From Heteroscillospira sp050943935 (lineage in GTDB: Bacteria > Bacillota > Clostridia > Oscillospirales > Oscillospiraceae), in the NCBI GenBank assembly GCA_050943935.1, contig JBMNQC010000006.1, forward strand, positions 90,029 through 154,028: a stretch of 64,000 nt of DNA. The letters run 5' to 3'. Below, piece by piece: positions 8,183 through 18,312 of the stretch; within the stretch, counting starts at the first letter, position 1, and each line of letters begins with the position of its first letter. The notes beneath the pieces were generated by a model. That model was not told where the DNA came from. It did no database searches and worked only from the letters and a program-made list of their open reading frames with translations. The position numbers were made by a program, and so were the translations under genes.

Positions 8183-8869
8183 ATGACAAACCGCAAAATC
8201 AAAAGCTTTTTTCTCCGCGCTCTGGCGCTGCTGCTTGTCCTCGGCATACTGGGCGGCGCGGCGGTGCTGGGTCTGAACCTCTATATCTGCTCATCCGCCG
8301 GCAATTATCTGCTCACTCCGGAGGAGGCGGCAGAGCTGGACGGCGCCGACTGCATACTTATCCTCGGCTGTGCCGTCTGGGCAAACAACACCCCCAGTCC
8401 CATGCTGGCCGACCGGCTCGAAAGAGGCGTGGAACTGTACAAAGCCGGGGCGGCCCCCAAGATAATAGTGAGCGGCGACCATGGCCGGGAATACTACGAC
8501 GAAGTGAACGTCATGCGTTCCTGGTGTCTGGACGCGGGAGTTCCCGCCGAGGACCTGTTCATGGACCATGCGGGCTTCTCCACCTATGAGAGCGTATACC
8601 GCGCCCGGGATGTGTTCGCCTGCAAAAAGCTCATTATCGTCACTCAGGAATACCACCTGTACCGGGCGGTCTACTCAGCCAGAGCCCTGGGGCTGGACGC
8701 TTACGGCGTCGCCTCCGACCTGCGGCCATATGGCGGCCAGTTCTACCGGGATGTCCGGGAGGTGCTGGCGCGGGTGAAGGACTTCTTCTACGTCCGCTTT
8801 GACGTGCAGCCAACCTATCTGGGCGATGTGATCCCCGTATCCGGCAACGGCAACGCTACTCTCGGATAA
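8183..8869 (+). CDS. YdcF/SanA family protein (DUF218 domain)
   Basis: This 228-residue protein has one N-terminal membrane anchor (about residues 12-35) and a DUF218 domain: CILILGCAVWANNTPSPMLA, then DRLERGVELYKAGAAPKIIV and SGDHG, then a conserved TYESVYRARD and VTQEYHLYRA. E. coli SanA and ElyC relatives affect envelope integrity and vancomycin sensitivity; the chemistry is unclear, although the fold suggests nucleotide or lipid-carrier binding. The start ATG follows AGGAAT. It is the last gene of the operon begun at 5608; a strong terminator follows at 8922. Confidence 0.88.
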   Translation: MTNRKIKSFFLRALALLLVLGILGGAAVLGLNLYICSSAGNYLLTPEEAAELDGADCILILGCAVWANNTPSPMLADRLERGVELYKAGAAPKIIVSGDHGREYYDEVNVMRSWCLDAGVPAEDLFMDHAGFSTYESVYRARDVFACKKLIIVTQEYHLYRAVYSARALGLDAYGVASDLRPYGGQFYRDVREVLARVKDFFYVRFDVQPTYLGDVIPVSGNGNATLG

Positions 8870-8921
8870 TACAGCCAAACACCCCGCGCGACTTCAGGCG
8901 GGCATTCATTAAACAGTAAAA

Positions 8922-8958
8922 GGTCGGGTATCTGAAAGACAGATACCCGGCCTTTTTT
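8922..8958 (+). terminator. Terminator of the CNNM/YdcF operon, inside cassette repeat 1
   Basis: GGTCGGGTATCT and AGATACCCGGCC form a stem followed by six T residues. Confidence 0.88.
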
Positions 8959-9030
8959 GTATGGAACAACACCCCCCCTTGTGCAAAGGGAGCTGTCAGC
9001 CAGCCTTTCGGTTTTATCACCAGTTTTTTA

Positions 9031-9059
9031 TTGTCATCACGAGCATTTCATGTTATCCT
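9031..9059 (+). promoter_or_regulatory. Promoter of cassette 1
   Basis: TTGTCA at 9031-9036, a 17-base spacer and TATCCT at 9054-9059. The same arrangement is conserved, with a better consensus, in cassette 2. Confidence 0.65.
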
Positions 9060-9078
9060 TTAACAGGAAGGATTTGTA

Positions 9079-9324
9079 TTGGAAAGGTTGGTGACGGCTT
9101 ATATGACTATGTTCATTGCCTACCTGAGACGCGGACTATGGTTGGACTTACGTGATAGGCTTGGTCCCGCTATTGTGCCGGGAATCATGTTCTTTCTGGC
9201 GGTATACTTCGGGTATCAGACGTTTCATGCAATACACGAGCATTCCGAAAAGTGGCATCGCTTTGCCCTGCTCTCATCAGTATTCTCCGCGTTAACTGTA
9301 CTCATTATCATTGTTGTGACGTGA
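9079..9324 (+). CDS. Small two-helix membrane protein of cassette 1, unknown function
   Basis: I do not recognise this 81-residue protein. It has two hydrophobic helices (about residues 28-48 and 62-80) with a basic N-terminal part (YLRRGLWLDLRDR) and a short hydrophilic loop. I chose TTG 9079 because AGGAAGG lies 7 bases upstream and because this start and the first five codons are conserved in cassette 2. It has its own promoter and terminator. A small membrane regulator, toxin-like peptide or phage-type product are all possible; nothing decides between them. Confidence 0.6.
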   Translation: MERLVTAYMTMFIAYLRRGLWLDLRDRLGPAIVPGIMFFLAVYFGYQTFHAIHEHSEKWHRFALLSSVFSALTVLIIIVVT

Positions 9325-9330
9325 GACCGC

Positions 9331-9362
9331 AAAAAGCTCACCCTCCCGGGTGAGCTTTTTTA
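9331..9362 (+). terminator. Terminator of cassette 1
   Basis: AAAAAGCTCACCC and GGGTGAGCTTTTTT form a short-loop stem with a T run. An almost identical hairpin ends cassette 2 at 9880-9910. Confidence 0.9.
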
Positions 9363-9425
9363 TTTTACCTAAGAGAGCTAAACACCCCGGCGCGGTTTTA
9401 GTCGGGCATTCATTAAACAGTAAAA

Positions 9426-9463
9426 GGTCGGGTATCTGAAAGACAGATACCCGGCCTTTTTTG
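9426..9463 (+). terminator. Terminator hairpin inside cassette repeat 2
   Basis: It is identical in sequence to the hairpin at 8922-8958 and is followed by a T run. It would block read-through from cassette 1. Confidence 0.85.
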
Positions 9464-9533
9464 TATGGAACAACGGCCCCCTTGTGCAAAGGGAGCTGTC
9501 AGCCTTCCTTTCGGTTTTATTACTAATTTTTTA

Positions 9534-9562
9534 TTGACATCACAAGCATTTTATATTATTCT
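9534..9562 (+). promoter_or_regulatory. Promoter of cassette 2
   Basis: TTGACA at 9534-9539, a 17-base spacer and TATTCT at 9557-9562: a near-consensus sigma-A promoter. Confidence 0.72.
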
Positions 9563-9581
9563 TTAACAAGAAGAATTTGTA

Positions 9582-9647
9582 TTGGAAAGGTTGGTGAGTC
9601 CAAAACACATTATAATAAATGATTATTTTAATGAATTTGAGGACTAG
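9582..9647 (+). CDS. Short 21-residue ORF at the start of cassette 2 (leader peptide or gene remnant)
   Basis: A TTG start in the same place as the cassette 1 gene gives LERLVS and then 15 unrelated, polar residues before TAG. The first five codons are shared with cassette 1. Either a gene body was replaced and this is the leftover 5' end, or it is a leader whose stop 7 bases before the next ATG couples translation. The ribosome site is weaker here (AAGAAG). Confidence 0.35.
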   Translation: MERLVSPKHIIINDYFNEFED

Positions 9648-9653
9648 TGTAAT

Positions 9654-9872
9654 ATGTATACTATAAGTACTTGCTTAATATTGCTCTTATCCGCAGCAAT
9701 CGTCCCCGTATGCATTGACTTTTTCGCCGGACGTGATAAGCTGAACGAAAAGCTTTCCACCGAAAGGGGACGAATCGAACTCCTACTTCTATCACTAATT
9801 CCGGTCGTTATTATGTGGCACTTAATTTATATCGCCTACTGTTTAGGGAATATTAAGGTATCGTATTCATAA
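9654..9872 (+). CDS. Small two-helix membrane protein of cassette 2, unknown function
   Basis: This 72-residue protein is not recognised. It has a hydrophobic N-terminal helix (about residues 5-24), a charged middle (FAGRDKLNEKLSTERGRIE) and a second helix (about 43-66). It is not evidently similar to the cassette 1 protein, although size, topology, promoter and terminator are shared. The ATG at 9654 has only a weak upstream GGA, so translation may depend on coupling to the short ORF before it. Confidence 0.5.
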   Translation: MYTISTCLILLLSAAIVPVCIDFFAGRDKLNEKLSTERGRIELLLLSLIPVVIMWHLIYIAYCLGNIKVSYS

Positions 9873-9879
9873 TCACACA

Positions 9880-9910
9880 AAAAGCTCACCCTCCCGGGTG
9901 AGCTTTTTTA
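9880..9910 (+). terminator. Terminator of cassette 2, convergent with the Clp operon
   Basis: It has the same AAAGCTCACCC / GGGTGAGCTTT stem and T run as at 9331-9362. Confidence 0.88.
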
Positions 9911-9925
9911 TATCTGTTTTTTCTC

Positions 9926-12229
<2,304 letters not shown>

Positions 12230-12265
12230 AGTATTCTCCTAAAAACGGCAGCGCGGTCGTGGCCG

Positions 12266-12982
12266 CTAAATGCCAAGATATGAGGCCAGCATATTGTGGT
12301 CCATGAAGAAGCTCAAAAGCCAGGTTTTTTCCAGCATCCCGTCGGGGAAAACAATGCCGGCAAAGCGCAGAGTCCAGGCCAGCACCAGGCAGAGCATTAT
12401 ACCCTCTATGAGGCCGCATATAATGCCGCCCAGCTCGTTTCCGGAGCCGATATACGGCACACGGAAGCTGAGATTCGTAAGATTTCCGATAACCGTGAGC
12501 ACTATGGCGCAAAGTACGAAAAACAGCAGGAAGGCTCCCGCAAAGGCCAGAGAGCGGCACACCACCTCGGCCAGTCCGTCCGACAGGTCGGTACTGTTTG
12601 CGCTTGAATATTCCACCGCTTTTGCGGCCATCTCCTGAGCCGCATCAGAGTTGAGCCCCAGTTCTCCCAGCGCACGCTCGGCAGAGCGCTGTCCCAATTC
12701 GGGGTTCTGCGCCAGCATATCCTCTATGGAGTATTCGCTCTCCTCCACGCCCATGACGGCGTATACGCTCTCGCTCAGCAGCTTATCGGTATATCCGCCC
12801 ACAAAGGGGCGCATTGCGGTGACGACCTCCTGGGAGTAGGCATTGGATAGTGCGTTTCCCACCAGTATGGACACCACCAGCACCAGTATGCCGCCTATGC
12901 CCATGACCAATCCCTTTTTGTATCCGCTCCATACGGAAATGGCTATTATGGCCACCAGCATCAGATCCAGCAGAATTTTCAT
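12266..12982 (-). CDS. CvpA family membrane protein
   Basis: This 238-residue protein begins with LDLMLVAIIAISVWSGYKKG and ILVLVVSILVGNAL, the CvpA hallmark (helix, YKKG turn, helix). A hydrophilic insert (about residues 60-140) and two further helices follow. CvpA proteins are linked to colicin V export in E. coli and to envelope or DNA-related functions elsewhere; the molecular role is unknown. ATG 12982 has GAGGAAG upstream and lies 8 bases after the preceding gene, which argues against a 14-codon longer start. It is part of the same minus-strand operon. Confidence 0.85.
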   Translation of the reverse strand: MKILLDLMLVAIIAISVWSGYKKGLVMGIGGILVLVVSILVGNALSNAYSQEVVTAMRPFVGGYTDKLLSESVYAVMGVEESEYSIEDMLAQNPELGQRSAERALGELGLNSDAAQEMAAKAVEYSSANSTDLSDGLAEVVCRSLAFAGAFLLFFVLCAIVLTVIGNLTNLSFRVPYIGSGNELGGIICGLIEGIMLCLVLAWTLRFAGIVFPDGMLEKTWLLSFFMDHNMLASYLGI

Positions 12983-12990
12983 ATTCTTCC

Positions 12991-13968
12991 TCACTTCCTG
13001 TGAATTTCCGCAGCCAGAGGCCAAAGCACCACAGCCGCGTTTTTATCTGTTATGACGTTTACGGGTATGTATTTGTTCTCAATAGTTTGAGTTATCTCCA
13101 GATTTTCGTCAAAAATCAGCGTCTTTTCCCCGCATATGACCGTGGGGCGCAGGCCAGTGCCAAAGCGCAGCGGCCGCTCCCCGTCATAGACGGCGCGCAC
13201 GGAGCCGTCTGTATTCAGCAGCAGTATGCCGTCTTCCGTCTGCGCGCATATTTCACCGGAAAATGACCTGACAATTCCCGCTCTGTCCTCAAAAGTCCCT
13301 GTATTGCTGCCATCCATTTTGAAAAAATACAGCGCATCGCCGGTCTGAGCACAGACACCTTTGTCCGCGGCAAGCAGCGCCTTTACTCCCGGCAGAGTGA
13401 TGCGGGCCGCCTCGTCGGGACCAGACAGAAATACCAGCTCATCCTCCAGCATAAGGCAGGCGCCCTTTTCCGTCAGCAGCAGCTCTCTGCACACTCCGGA
13501 GCTGAGGCAGCGCCGGAACAGGGGCGTGGTACGGGCGTAAAATGTAACGGTGCAGGGGTAATATCCCCCGGTGCGGGACACAGCCAGGCTGCCGCCCAGC
13601 AGCTCCAGCGCCAGAATCTCCCCATCCTCCGCCGGCAGAAGCCCTTCCATACCCTTTGGTGAATACAGGCGCACGCTGTTTTCGGCGCAAACCGCCAGCA
13701 GCTCTCCGTCTGAGGCGCTCAATTCCGGGGACAGGGGCAGCTTTTCATCAAAAAGCAGCTCGCCATGTTTATCATAAACAGCTATACCGGAGCTGTCCAG
13801 CGCGGCGAAGCCGTCTCCGAGGGGCAGGTATTCCTCTCCCCCATGGAGTATCGGCATAAGCTCCGTCTCCGGAGCACGCAGGCGCGGAGCCAGAGCGAAA
13901 AGCAGGAGCAGTATTATCACCCATGCGCATGGCATGAGCAGCTTTTTTCTCGCAGTCTCAAGGGGCAT
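12991..13968 (-). CDS. Membrane-anchored beta-propeller-like protein (DUF5711-like)
   Basis: This 325-residue protein has a basic N-terminus, one membrane helix (about residues 11-28) and an extracytoplasmic region of repeated short beta-strand motifs such as GIAVYDKHGELLFDEKLPLS and LYSPKGMEGLLPAEDGEILA, suggesting a PQQ-like propeller. It resembles DUF5711 proteins, which often sit beside cvpA in clostridia. The function is unknown; an envelope scaffold or sensor is a guess. ATG 13968 has GGGAG at good spacing, and longer in-frame starts lack a ribosome site. Confidence 0.65.
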   Translation of the reverse strand: MPLETARKKLLMPCAWVIILLLLFALAPRLRAPETELMPILHGGEEYLPLGDGFAALDSSGIAVYDKHGELLFDEKLPLSPELSASDGELLAVCAENSVRLYSPKGMEGLLPAEDGEILALELLGGSLAVSRTGGYYPCTVTFYARTTPLFRRCLSSGVCRELLLTEKGACLMLEDELVFLSGPDEAARITLPGVKALLAADKGVCAQTGDALYFFKMDGSNTGTFEDRAGIVRSFSGEICAQTEDGILLLNTDGSVRAVYDGERPLRFGTGLRPTVICGEKTLIFDENLEITQTIENKYIPVNVITDKNAAVVLWPLAAEIHRK

Positions 13969-14033
13969 ATCATCATCTCCCATGGAGATAATATACACCC
14001 GCAATGAGACGAAAAAGCTCGAAAAACACCGGA

Positions 14034-14798
14034 CTACTTCGCCATCATTTCCCCAGCGGCTCCGGGATACCACACCCGGGACATATACAGGCCCTGGGGC
14101 GGCATGGTGGGTCCGGTCAGGCGGCGGTCGCCCTTTTCCAGCAGGGCCGGAATATCCTCCGGCCGGAGCTTGCCGTGTCCGGCATAGACCATGGTGCCCA
14201 CTATGGCGCGCACCATATTGTAGAGAAAACCGTTTGCACAGACGGCGATTTCAATGAGGTCGCCGTGCTTTTCCGCCCTGCACCAGTAGACGGTGCGCAC
14301 GGTGGTCTTTGTCTCCGTGCCCAGGCTGCGCACGGCGGCAAAATCGTGAGTGCCCTCAAAGGCCCGGCCCGCCGCGGCGATGCGGCTGAAATCCACGACC
14401 GATGGATAAAAGCACACCCTGTCCTGCCAGAAAGGGTCTCGGATACGGCTGTTGTGTATGCGGTAGACGTACTCCTTTTGTATGCAGGAGCCTATGGCGT
14501 TAAAGTTCTCATCCACCTCCACGGCGTCGTGCACGGCTATATCCATGGGCAGGCGGGCGTTCACCGCAAGAGGTATACGGTCTAAAGGTATGCGGCTGTC
14601 GGTGCGGAAATTTGCACAGTAGCGCAGGGCGTGCACGCCCGCGTCCGTGCGTCCGCAGCCGGTGACCTTCACCTGATGGCCGCAGGTAAGGCTGAGAGCC
14701 CGCTCCACGGTCTCCGCCACTGTGACCTCGGTTTTCTGCACCTGCCAGCCGTGATAGGCGGTTCCGTCGTAGCTCAGCCTCAGGGCGATGTTTCTCAC
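14034..14798 (-). CDS. truA: tRNA pseudouridine synthase A
   Basis: This encodes the 254-residue TruA, which converts U38-U40 in the anticodon arm of many tRNAs to pseudouridine. It begins VRNIALRLSYDGTAYHGWQV; the catalytic aspartate lies in GCGRTDAGVHALRYCANF, and the C-terminal FLYNMVRAIVGTMVYAG motif is intact. The start is GTG 14798, overlapping the ecfT stop as GTGA, so it is translationally coupled. truA downstream of ecfT is the usual Firmicutes arrangement. Length is normal. Confidence 0.96.
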   Translation of the reverse strand: MRNIALRLSYDGTAYHGWQVQKTEVTVAETVERALSLTCGHQVKVTGCGRTDAGVHALRYCANFRTDSRIPLDRIPLAVNARLPMDIAVHDAVEVDENFNAIGSCIQKEYVYRIHNSRIRDPFWQDRVCFYPSVVDFSRIAAAGRAFEGTHDFAAVRSLGTETKTTVRTVYWCRAEKHGDLIEIAVCANGFLYNMVRAIVGTMVYAGHGKLRPEDIPALLEKGDRRLTGPTMPPQGLYMSRVWYPGAAGEMMAK

Positions 14799-15607
14799 AG
14801 CAGTACCCCCCAGAAGCGGAATACGAACATGAGTGCCGTAATGGCGCATCCGGCGGCGAGAACCAGGAAGTCGCTGCGGGAATAGCTCAGCTCTTTCATG
14901 CGGGTGCGGCCTACGCCGCCGTTGTAGCAGCGGCACTCCATTGCCACGGCCAGCTCGTCGGCCCGCTTGAAGGCGCTTACAAACAGGGGCACCAGCAGGG
15001 GCAGCAGGGCTTTGGCCCGCTGAGCCAGATTGCCCGTGTCAAAGGAAGCGCCCCGGGCCTTCTGAGCGGACATTATCTTGTCAGTCTCCCCTATGAGGGT
15101 GGGGATAAAACGCAGGGCTATGCTCATCATCATGGATATATCATGCACAGGCACTTTCAGTTTTTTCAGGGGGGTCATAATTTTTTCCAGGCCGTCGGTA
15201 ATGGCCAGGGGCGAGGTGGTGTAGGTGAGCAGGAAGGTGCCGCACACCAGCATGGCTATGCGCAGCAGCATGAACACCGCCCGGCGCAGACCGCCCCAGG
15301 TGAGGTGCAGGAAGCCCAGGGAGAAGATAACGTCCTCGCCGCCGGTGAAAAAGGCGTTTATAAAGGCCGTAAGGGCTATCACCAGCATTAGCGGCTTCAG
15401 TCCCCGCACCATTACTGAGAATCTGACATGGGAAATGCGCATACACGCAAACAGCACCAGGGCCATTATGCCGTAGGCGGTAAAGGAGCTCACCGCGAAC
15501 AGGGCTATGATATATAAAAATGTAAGGATAAGCTTGGTTCTTGGGTCAAGTCTGTGTGCCGGGGTATTTCCGGGGAAGAACTGGCCCAGGGTCACATCCT
15601 TCAGCAT
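14795..15607 (-). CDS. ecfT: Energy-coupling factor transporter transmembrane protein EcfT
   Basis: This 270-residue membrane component of ECF vitamin and metal importers links the ATPase pair to interchangeable substrate-binding S subunits. It has five to six helices. The two coupling motifs are visible as late cytoplasmic helices: SIALRFIPTLIGETDKIMSA and the QKARGASFDTGN / AFKRADELAVAMECRCY region. It overlaps ecfA2 by 7 bases. No S component is in the window, so the vitamins carried are unknown (a group II, shared module). Confidence 0.95.
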   Translation of the reverse strand: MLKDVTLGQFFPGNTPAHRLDPRTKLILTFLYIIALFAVSSFTAYGIMALVLFACMRISHVRFSVMVRGLKPLMLVIALTAFINAFFTGGEDVIFSLGFLHLTWGGLRRAVFMLLRIAMLVCGTFLLTYTTSPLAITDGLEKIMTPLKKLKVPVHDISMMMSIALRFIPTLIGETDKIMSAQKARGASFDTGNLAQRAKALLPLLVPLFVSAFKRADELAVAMECRCYNGGVGRTRMKELSYSRSDFLVLAAGCAITALMFVFRFWGVLL

Positions 15608-16464
15608 ACGCCCGCCCCCTTCATGTCCAGCAGAGCGCGCTCAAGCTGTTCCAGAGTGAAGATGCCCGCAGGCAGGGGCACGCCTCTGTTTCTCAGCGCC
15701 CGGGCTATCTTGGTGGCCTGGGGCACGGTGAGGCCTATCTCCTCCAGCTCGGCGTCCCGGCTGAATACCTCGGCGGGAGTGCCCAGCATGGCTATGCGGC
15801 TGCCGCTGAACACGGCCAGCCTGTCGGCGCAGCGGGCCACATCGTCCATGCTGTGGCTCACCAGCAGCACGGCGGCGCCGGTAGCGTCCCGGTAGTCCCG
15901 GATGTTTTTCAGCAGGTTTTCCCGGCCCTCGGGGTCAAGACCCGCGGTGGGCTCGTCCAGCACCAGCACCTCAGGCTCCATGGCGATAACGCCCGCGATG
16001 GCTACCCGGCGCTTCTGTCCACCGGACAGCTCCAGAGGCGATACCTCAAACAGCTCCCCGGACAGTCCCACAAAGCCCGCGGCCTCACGGACGCGGCGGT
16101 CAATCTCAGCTTCGGAGAGGCCCATATTGCCCGGGCCGAAGGCTATATCCCGGCGGACAGTCTCCTCAAAAAGCTGATACTCCGGGTACTGGAACACCAG
16201 TCCCACCCGGAATCTGGCATCACGGCTGCGCTCCTTCGAGACGTTTATGTCCTCGCCGCCCAGGAGCACCCGGCCGGAGGTGGGCTTCAAGAGACCGTTG
16301 AGATGCTGGATAAAGGTGCTTTTTCCGCTGCCCGTGTGGCCTATGACACCCAGCAGCTCGCCCTTTTCTATCTCAATATCTATATTTTCAATTGCAACAG
16401 TCTCGAAAGGCGTGCCCGCGCCGTATACGTGGGTAAGCCCTTCGGTTTTCAAAAGGGATGACAT
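15601..16464 (-). CDS. ecfA2: Energy-coupling factor transporter ATPase EcfA2
   Basis: This 287-residue ABC ATPase has Walker A GHTGSGKSTFIQHLNG, the Q-loop FQYPEYQLFEETV that is diagnostic for EcfA2, the signature LELSGGQKRRVAIAG and Walker B VLVLDEPTAGLDP. It forms a heterodimer with EcfA1 and drives uptake through EcfT. ATG 16464 abuts the ecfA1 stop and is preceded by AAAGGAAA inside the upstream gene. Confidence 0.96.
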   Translation of the reverse strand: MSSLLKTEGLTHVYGAGTPFETVAIENIDIEIEKGELLGVIGHTGSGKSTFIQHLNGLLKPTSGRVLLGGEDINVSKERSRDARFRVGLVFQYPEYQLFEETVRRDIAFGPGNMGLSEAEIDRRVREAAGFVGLSGELFEVSPLELSGGQKRRVAIAGVIAMEPEVLVLDEPTAGLDPEGRENLLKNIRDYRDATGAAVLLVSHSMDDVARCADRLAVFSGSRIAMLGTPAEVFSRDAELEEIGLTVPQATKIARALRNRGVPLPAGIFTLEQLERALLDMKGAGVC

Positions 16465-17301
16465 TTAGTTTCCTTTCAGCGCCGCGGCGATGGCGTCGGC
16501 GCACTGGTCTGTGGAGAGAGCGTCAAGGGGCAGTCCGAAGCCCCCCTTGTTCAGGCGGTAGATAAGCTCCGTGGTCTCCGGCACGGTGAGCCCCAGATTT
16601 TTCAGTTCCTCCACCCGGGAAAAGACCTCCTGAGGCGTGCCCTGCATGGCAAGTCTGCCCTCGGAGAGCACCAGTATACGGTCGGCGTCTATGGCCTCGC
16701 GCATATGGTGGGTAATGAGCACTACTGTTATGCCGTTTTCCCGGCACAGGCGCTTCACCGCCGTGAGCACCTCCCGTCGGCCCCTGGGGTCCAGCATGGC
16801 GGTTGGCTCGTCCAGCACTATGCACTCCGGCTCCATGGCCAGTATGCCCGCTATGGCCACACGCTGCTTCTGTCCGCCGGAGAGCAGGTGGGGAGCTCTG
16901 TCCCTAAAGCCGTACATATCCACGGCCTTCAGGGCCGCGTCCACCCGGCGGCGTATCTCTTTGGAGGGCAGACCCAGATTCTCCGGGGCGAAGGCCACAT
17001 CGTCCTCCACAACGCTGGCGACTATCTGATTGTCGGGGTTCTGGAAAACCAGTCCAACCGTGCGGCGTATATCCATAAGCTTCTCCTCGTCGGAGGTGTC
17101 CATGCTCCGGACGTACACCTTGCCCCCGTCGGGCAGGGCGATAGCGTTGAAGTGGCGCACAAGAGTGGATTTACCCGAGCCGTTGTGCCCCAGTATTGCC
17201 ACCAGAGAGCCTTTTTCTATGCTGAGGTCCAGCCCGTGCAGAACAGTCAGCTCCTCCTCGCCGCTGTTGTAGCGGCTCACGAGCTTATCTGTGCGAATCA
17301 T
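16465..17301 (-). CDS. ecfA1: Energy-coupling factor transporter ATPase EcfA1
   Basis: This 278-residue ABC ATPase has Walker A GHNGSGKSTLVRHFNA, the EcfA1-type Q-loop FQNPDNQIVASVVEDDVAF, the signature HLLSGGQKQRVAIAG and Walker B CIVLDEPTAMLDP. It is the partner of EcfA2. I chose ATG 17301 (MIRTDKLV), where family similarity begins; a 12-codon longer start at 17337 would overlap the methyltransferase gene. Ribosome site evidence is weak for either start. Confidence 0.94.
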   Translation of the reverse strand: MIRTDKLVSRYNSGEEELTVLHGLDLSIEKGSLVAILGHNGSGKSTLVRHFNAIALPDGGKVYVRSMDTSDEEKLMDIRRTVGLVFQNPDNQIVASVVEDDVAFAPENLGLPSKEIRRRVDAALKAVDMYGFRDRAPHLLSGGQKQRVAIAGILAMEPECIVLDEPTAMLDPRGRREVLTAVKRLCRENGITVVLITHHMREAIDADRILVLSEGRLAMQGTPQEVFSRVEELKNLGLTVPETTELIYRLNKGGFGLPLDALSTDQCADAIAAALKGN

Positions 17302-17315
17302 ATCCGCCACGGCGC

Positions 17316-18179
17316 TCACCCGCATATCCAGCGGCATGCCGCGCCGCAGGGCAGCACCAAGCCGCTGTCACGCACAGGCAGGCCCAGCTCCTGAGCCTCG
17401 CTGTGTCCGCCGAAGCGCCTGGTGAAGATGCTCTCGCTCATATAGGTGAGCACGGAGGGGGACAGGCCTGTGGTGTAGGAGTTTATTATGACGAACAGGG
17501 GGTCGTCCGACAAAACGCCGCTCACAAGTTCCAGGAATGGCCAGAGGTTTTCCTCCAGCTTCCATATCTCTCCTGAGGGGCCCCGGCCGTAGCTGGGCGG
17601 ATCCATGATGATGGCGTCGTAGCGCCGTCCCCGGCGGATCTCACGCTCCACAAATTTGGCGCAGTCGTCCACTATCCAGCGTATGGGCTTGTCCGCCACG
17701 CCGGAGGAGGCGGCGTTCTCCCTCGCCCACTGCACCATGCCCCGGGCCGCGTCCACATGGCAGACGCTGGCTCCCGCCGAGGCGCAGGCCACGCTGGCGG
17801 CGCCGGTGTAGCCGAAAAGGTTCAGCACGCTTATTGGGCGTACGGCATTTTTTATCTGTTCCATGGCGAAATCCCAGTTTGCGCCCTGCTCGGGGAAGAT
17901 GCCCGTGTGCTTGAAATTCATGGGCTTGATGTTAAAGGTCAGCTCGCCGTATTTCACCTGCCAGTGCTCGGGCAGACGGCGCTTCTCCCAGGCTCCGCCG
18001 CCCCGGTCGGAGCGGTGATAGCGGGCGGAAAACTCCCGCCAGCCGGGATTTTTTCTGGGCGTGTCCCATATGGCCTGAGGATCTGGGCGCACCAGAATGT
18101 GCTCTCCCCAGCGCTCCAGCTTTTCGCCCCGGGAGCAGTCCAGAATTTCAAAATCTTTCCATTTATTGGTTATCCACAT
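17316..18179 (-). CDS. Class I SAM-dependent methyltransferase, RlmI/RlmL-like
   Basis: The 287-residue protein has a SAM-binding core with VLNLFGYTGAASVACASAGA (motif I), CHVDAARGMVQWARENA, and the catalytic-loop DPPSYGRGP. This matches PF10672-type enzymes that methylate 23S rRNA. The usual N-terminal PUA domain of RlmI is missing, so the target is uncertain. It is the first gene of the operon with ecfA1-ecfA2-ecfT-truA and probably the three genes beyond. A strong promoter lies upstream at 18234-18262. Confidence 0.85.
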   Translation of the reverse strand: MWITNKWKDFEILDCSRGEKLERWGEHILVRPDPQAIWDTPRKNPGWREFSARYHRSDRGGGAWEKRRLPEHWQVKYGELTFNIKPMNFKHTGIFPEQGANWDFAMEQIKNAVRPISVLNLFGYTGAASVACASAGASVCHVDAARGMVQWARENAASSGVADKPIRWIVDDCAKFVEREIRRGRRYDAIIMDPPSYGRGPSGEIWKLEENLWPFLELVSGVLSDDPLFVIINSYTTGLSPSVLTYMSESIFTRRFGGHSEAQELGLPVRDSGLVLPCGAACRWICG

Positions 18180-18233
18180 AGATTATTTCCCTCATTTATA
18201 CGGAAATATATATTTAAGCTATTGTAACGTGTT

Positions 18234-18262
18234 ATTATACCACCAAAGCCCTGTGCGGTCAA
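18234..18262 (-). promoter_or_regulatory. Promoter of the methyltransferase-ecf-truA operon
   Basis: Read on the minus strand: TTGACC (18262-18257), a 17-base spacer and TATAAT (18239-18234). Confidence 0.7.
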
Positions 18263-18312
18263 CATTTTCGACATGGACGCGGAGCACACGGAAGTCGGCT
18301 GGATTTAGTAAA

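Larger units (their letters stand above)
8877..9094 (+). repeat. Tandem cassette repeat, copy 1 (218 bp)
   Basis: This unit and the one at 9380-9597 are equal in length and nearly identical. Each has a terminator hairpin (GGTCGGGTATCT pairing with AGATACCCGGCC), half of the TTGTGCAAAGGGAGCTGTCA module also seen in the long repeats, a promoter, and the first five codons of an ORF that starts with TTG. Similarity stops at that point and the downstream gene bodies differ. Confidence 0.9.
9380..9597 (+). repeat. Tandem cassette repeat, copy 2 (218 bp)
   Basis: This is the second copy of the unit at 8877-9094, offset by 503 bp, with the same order of terminator hairpin (9426-9463), TTGTGCAAAGGGAGCTGTCA, promoter and TTG start. 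It is slightly more AT-rich around the promoter. Confidence 0.9.
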
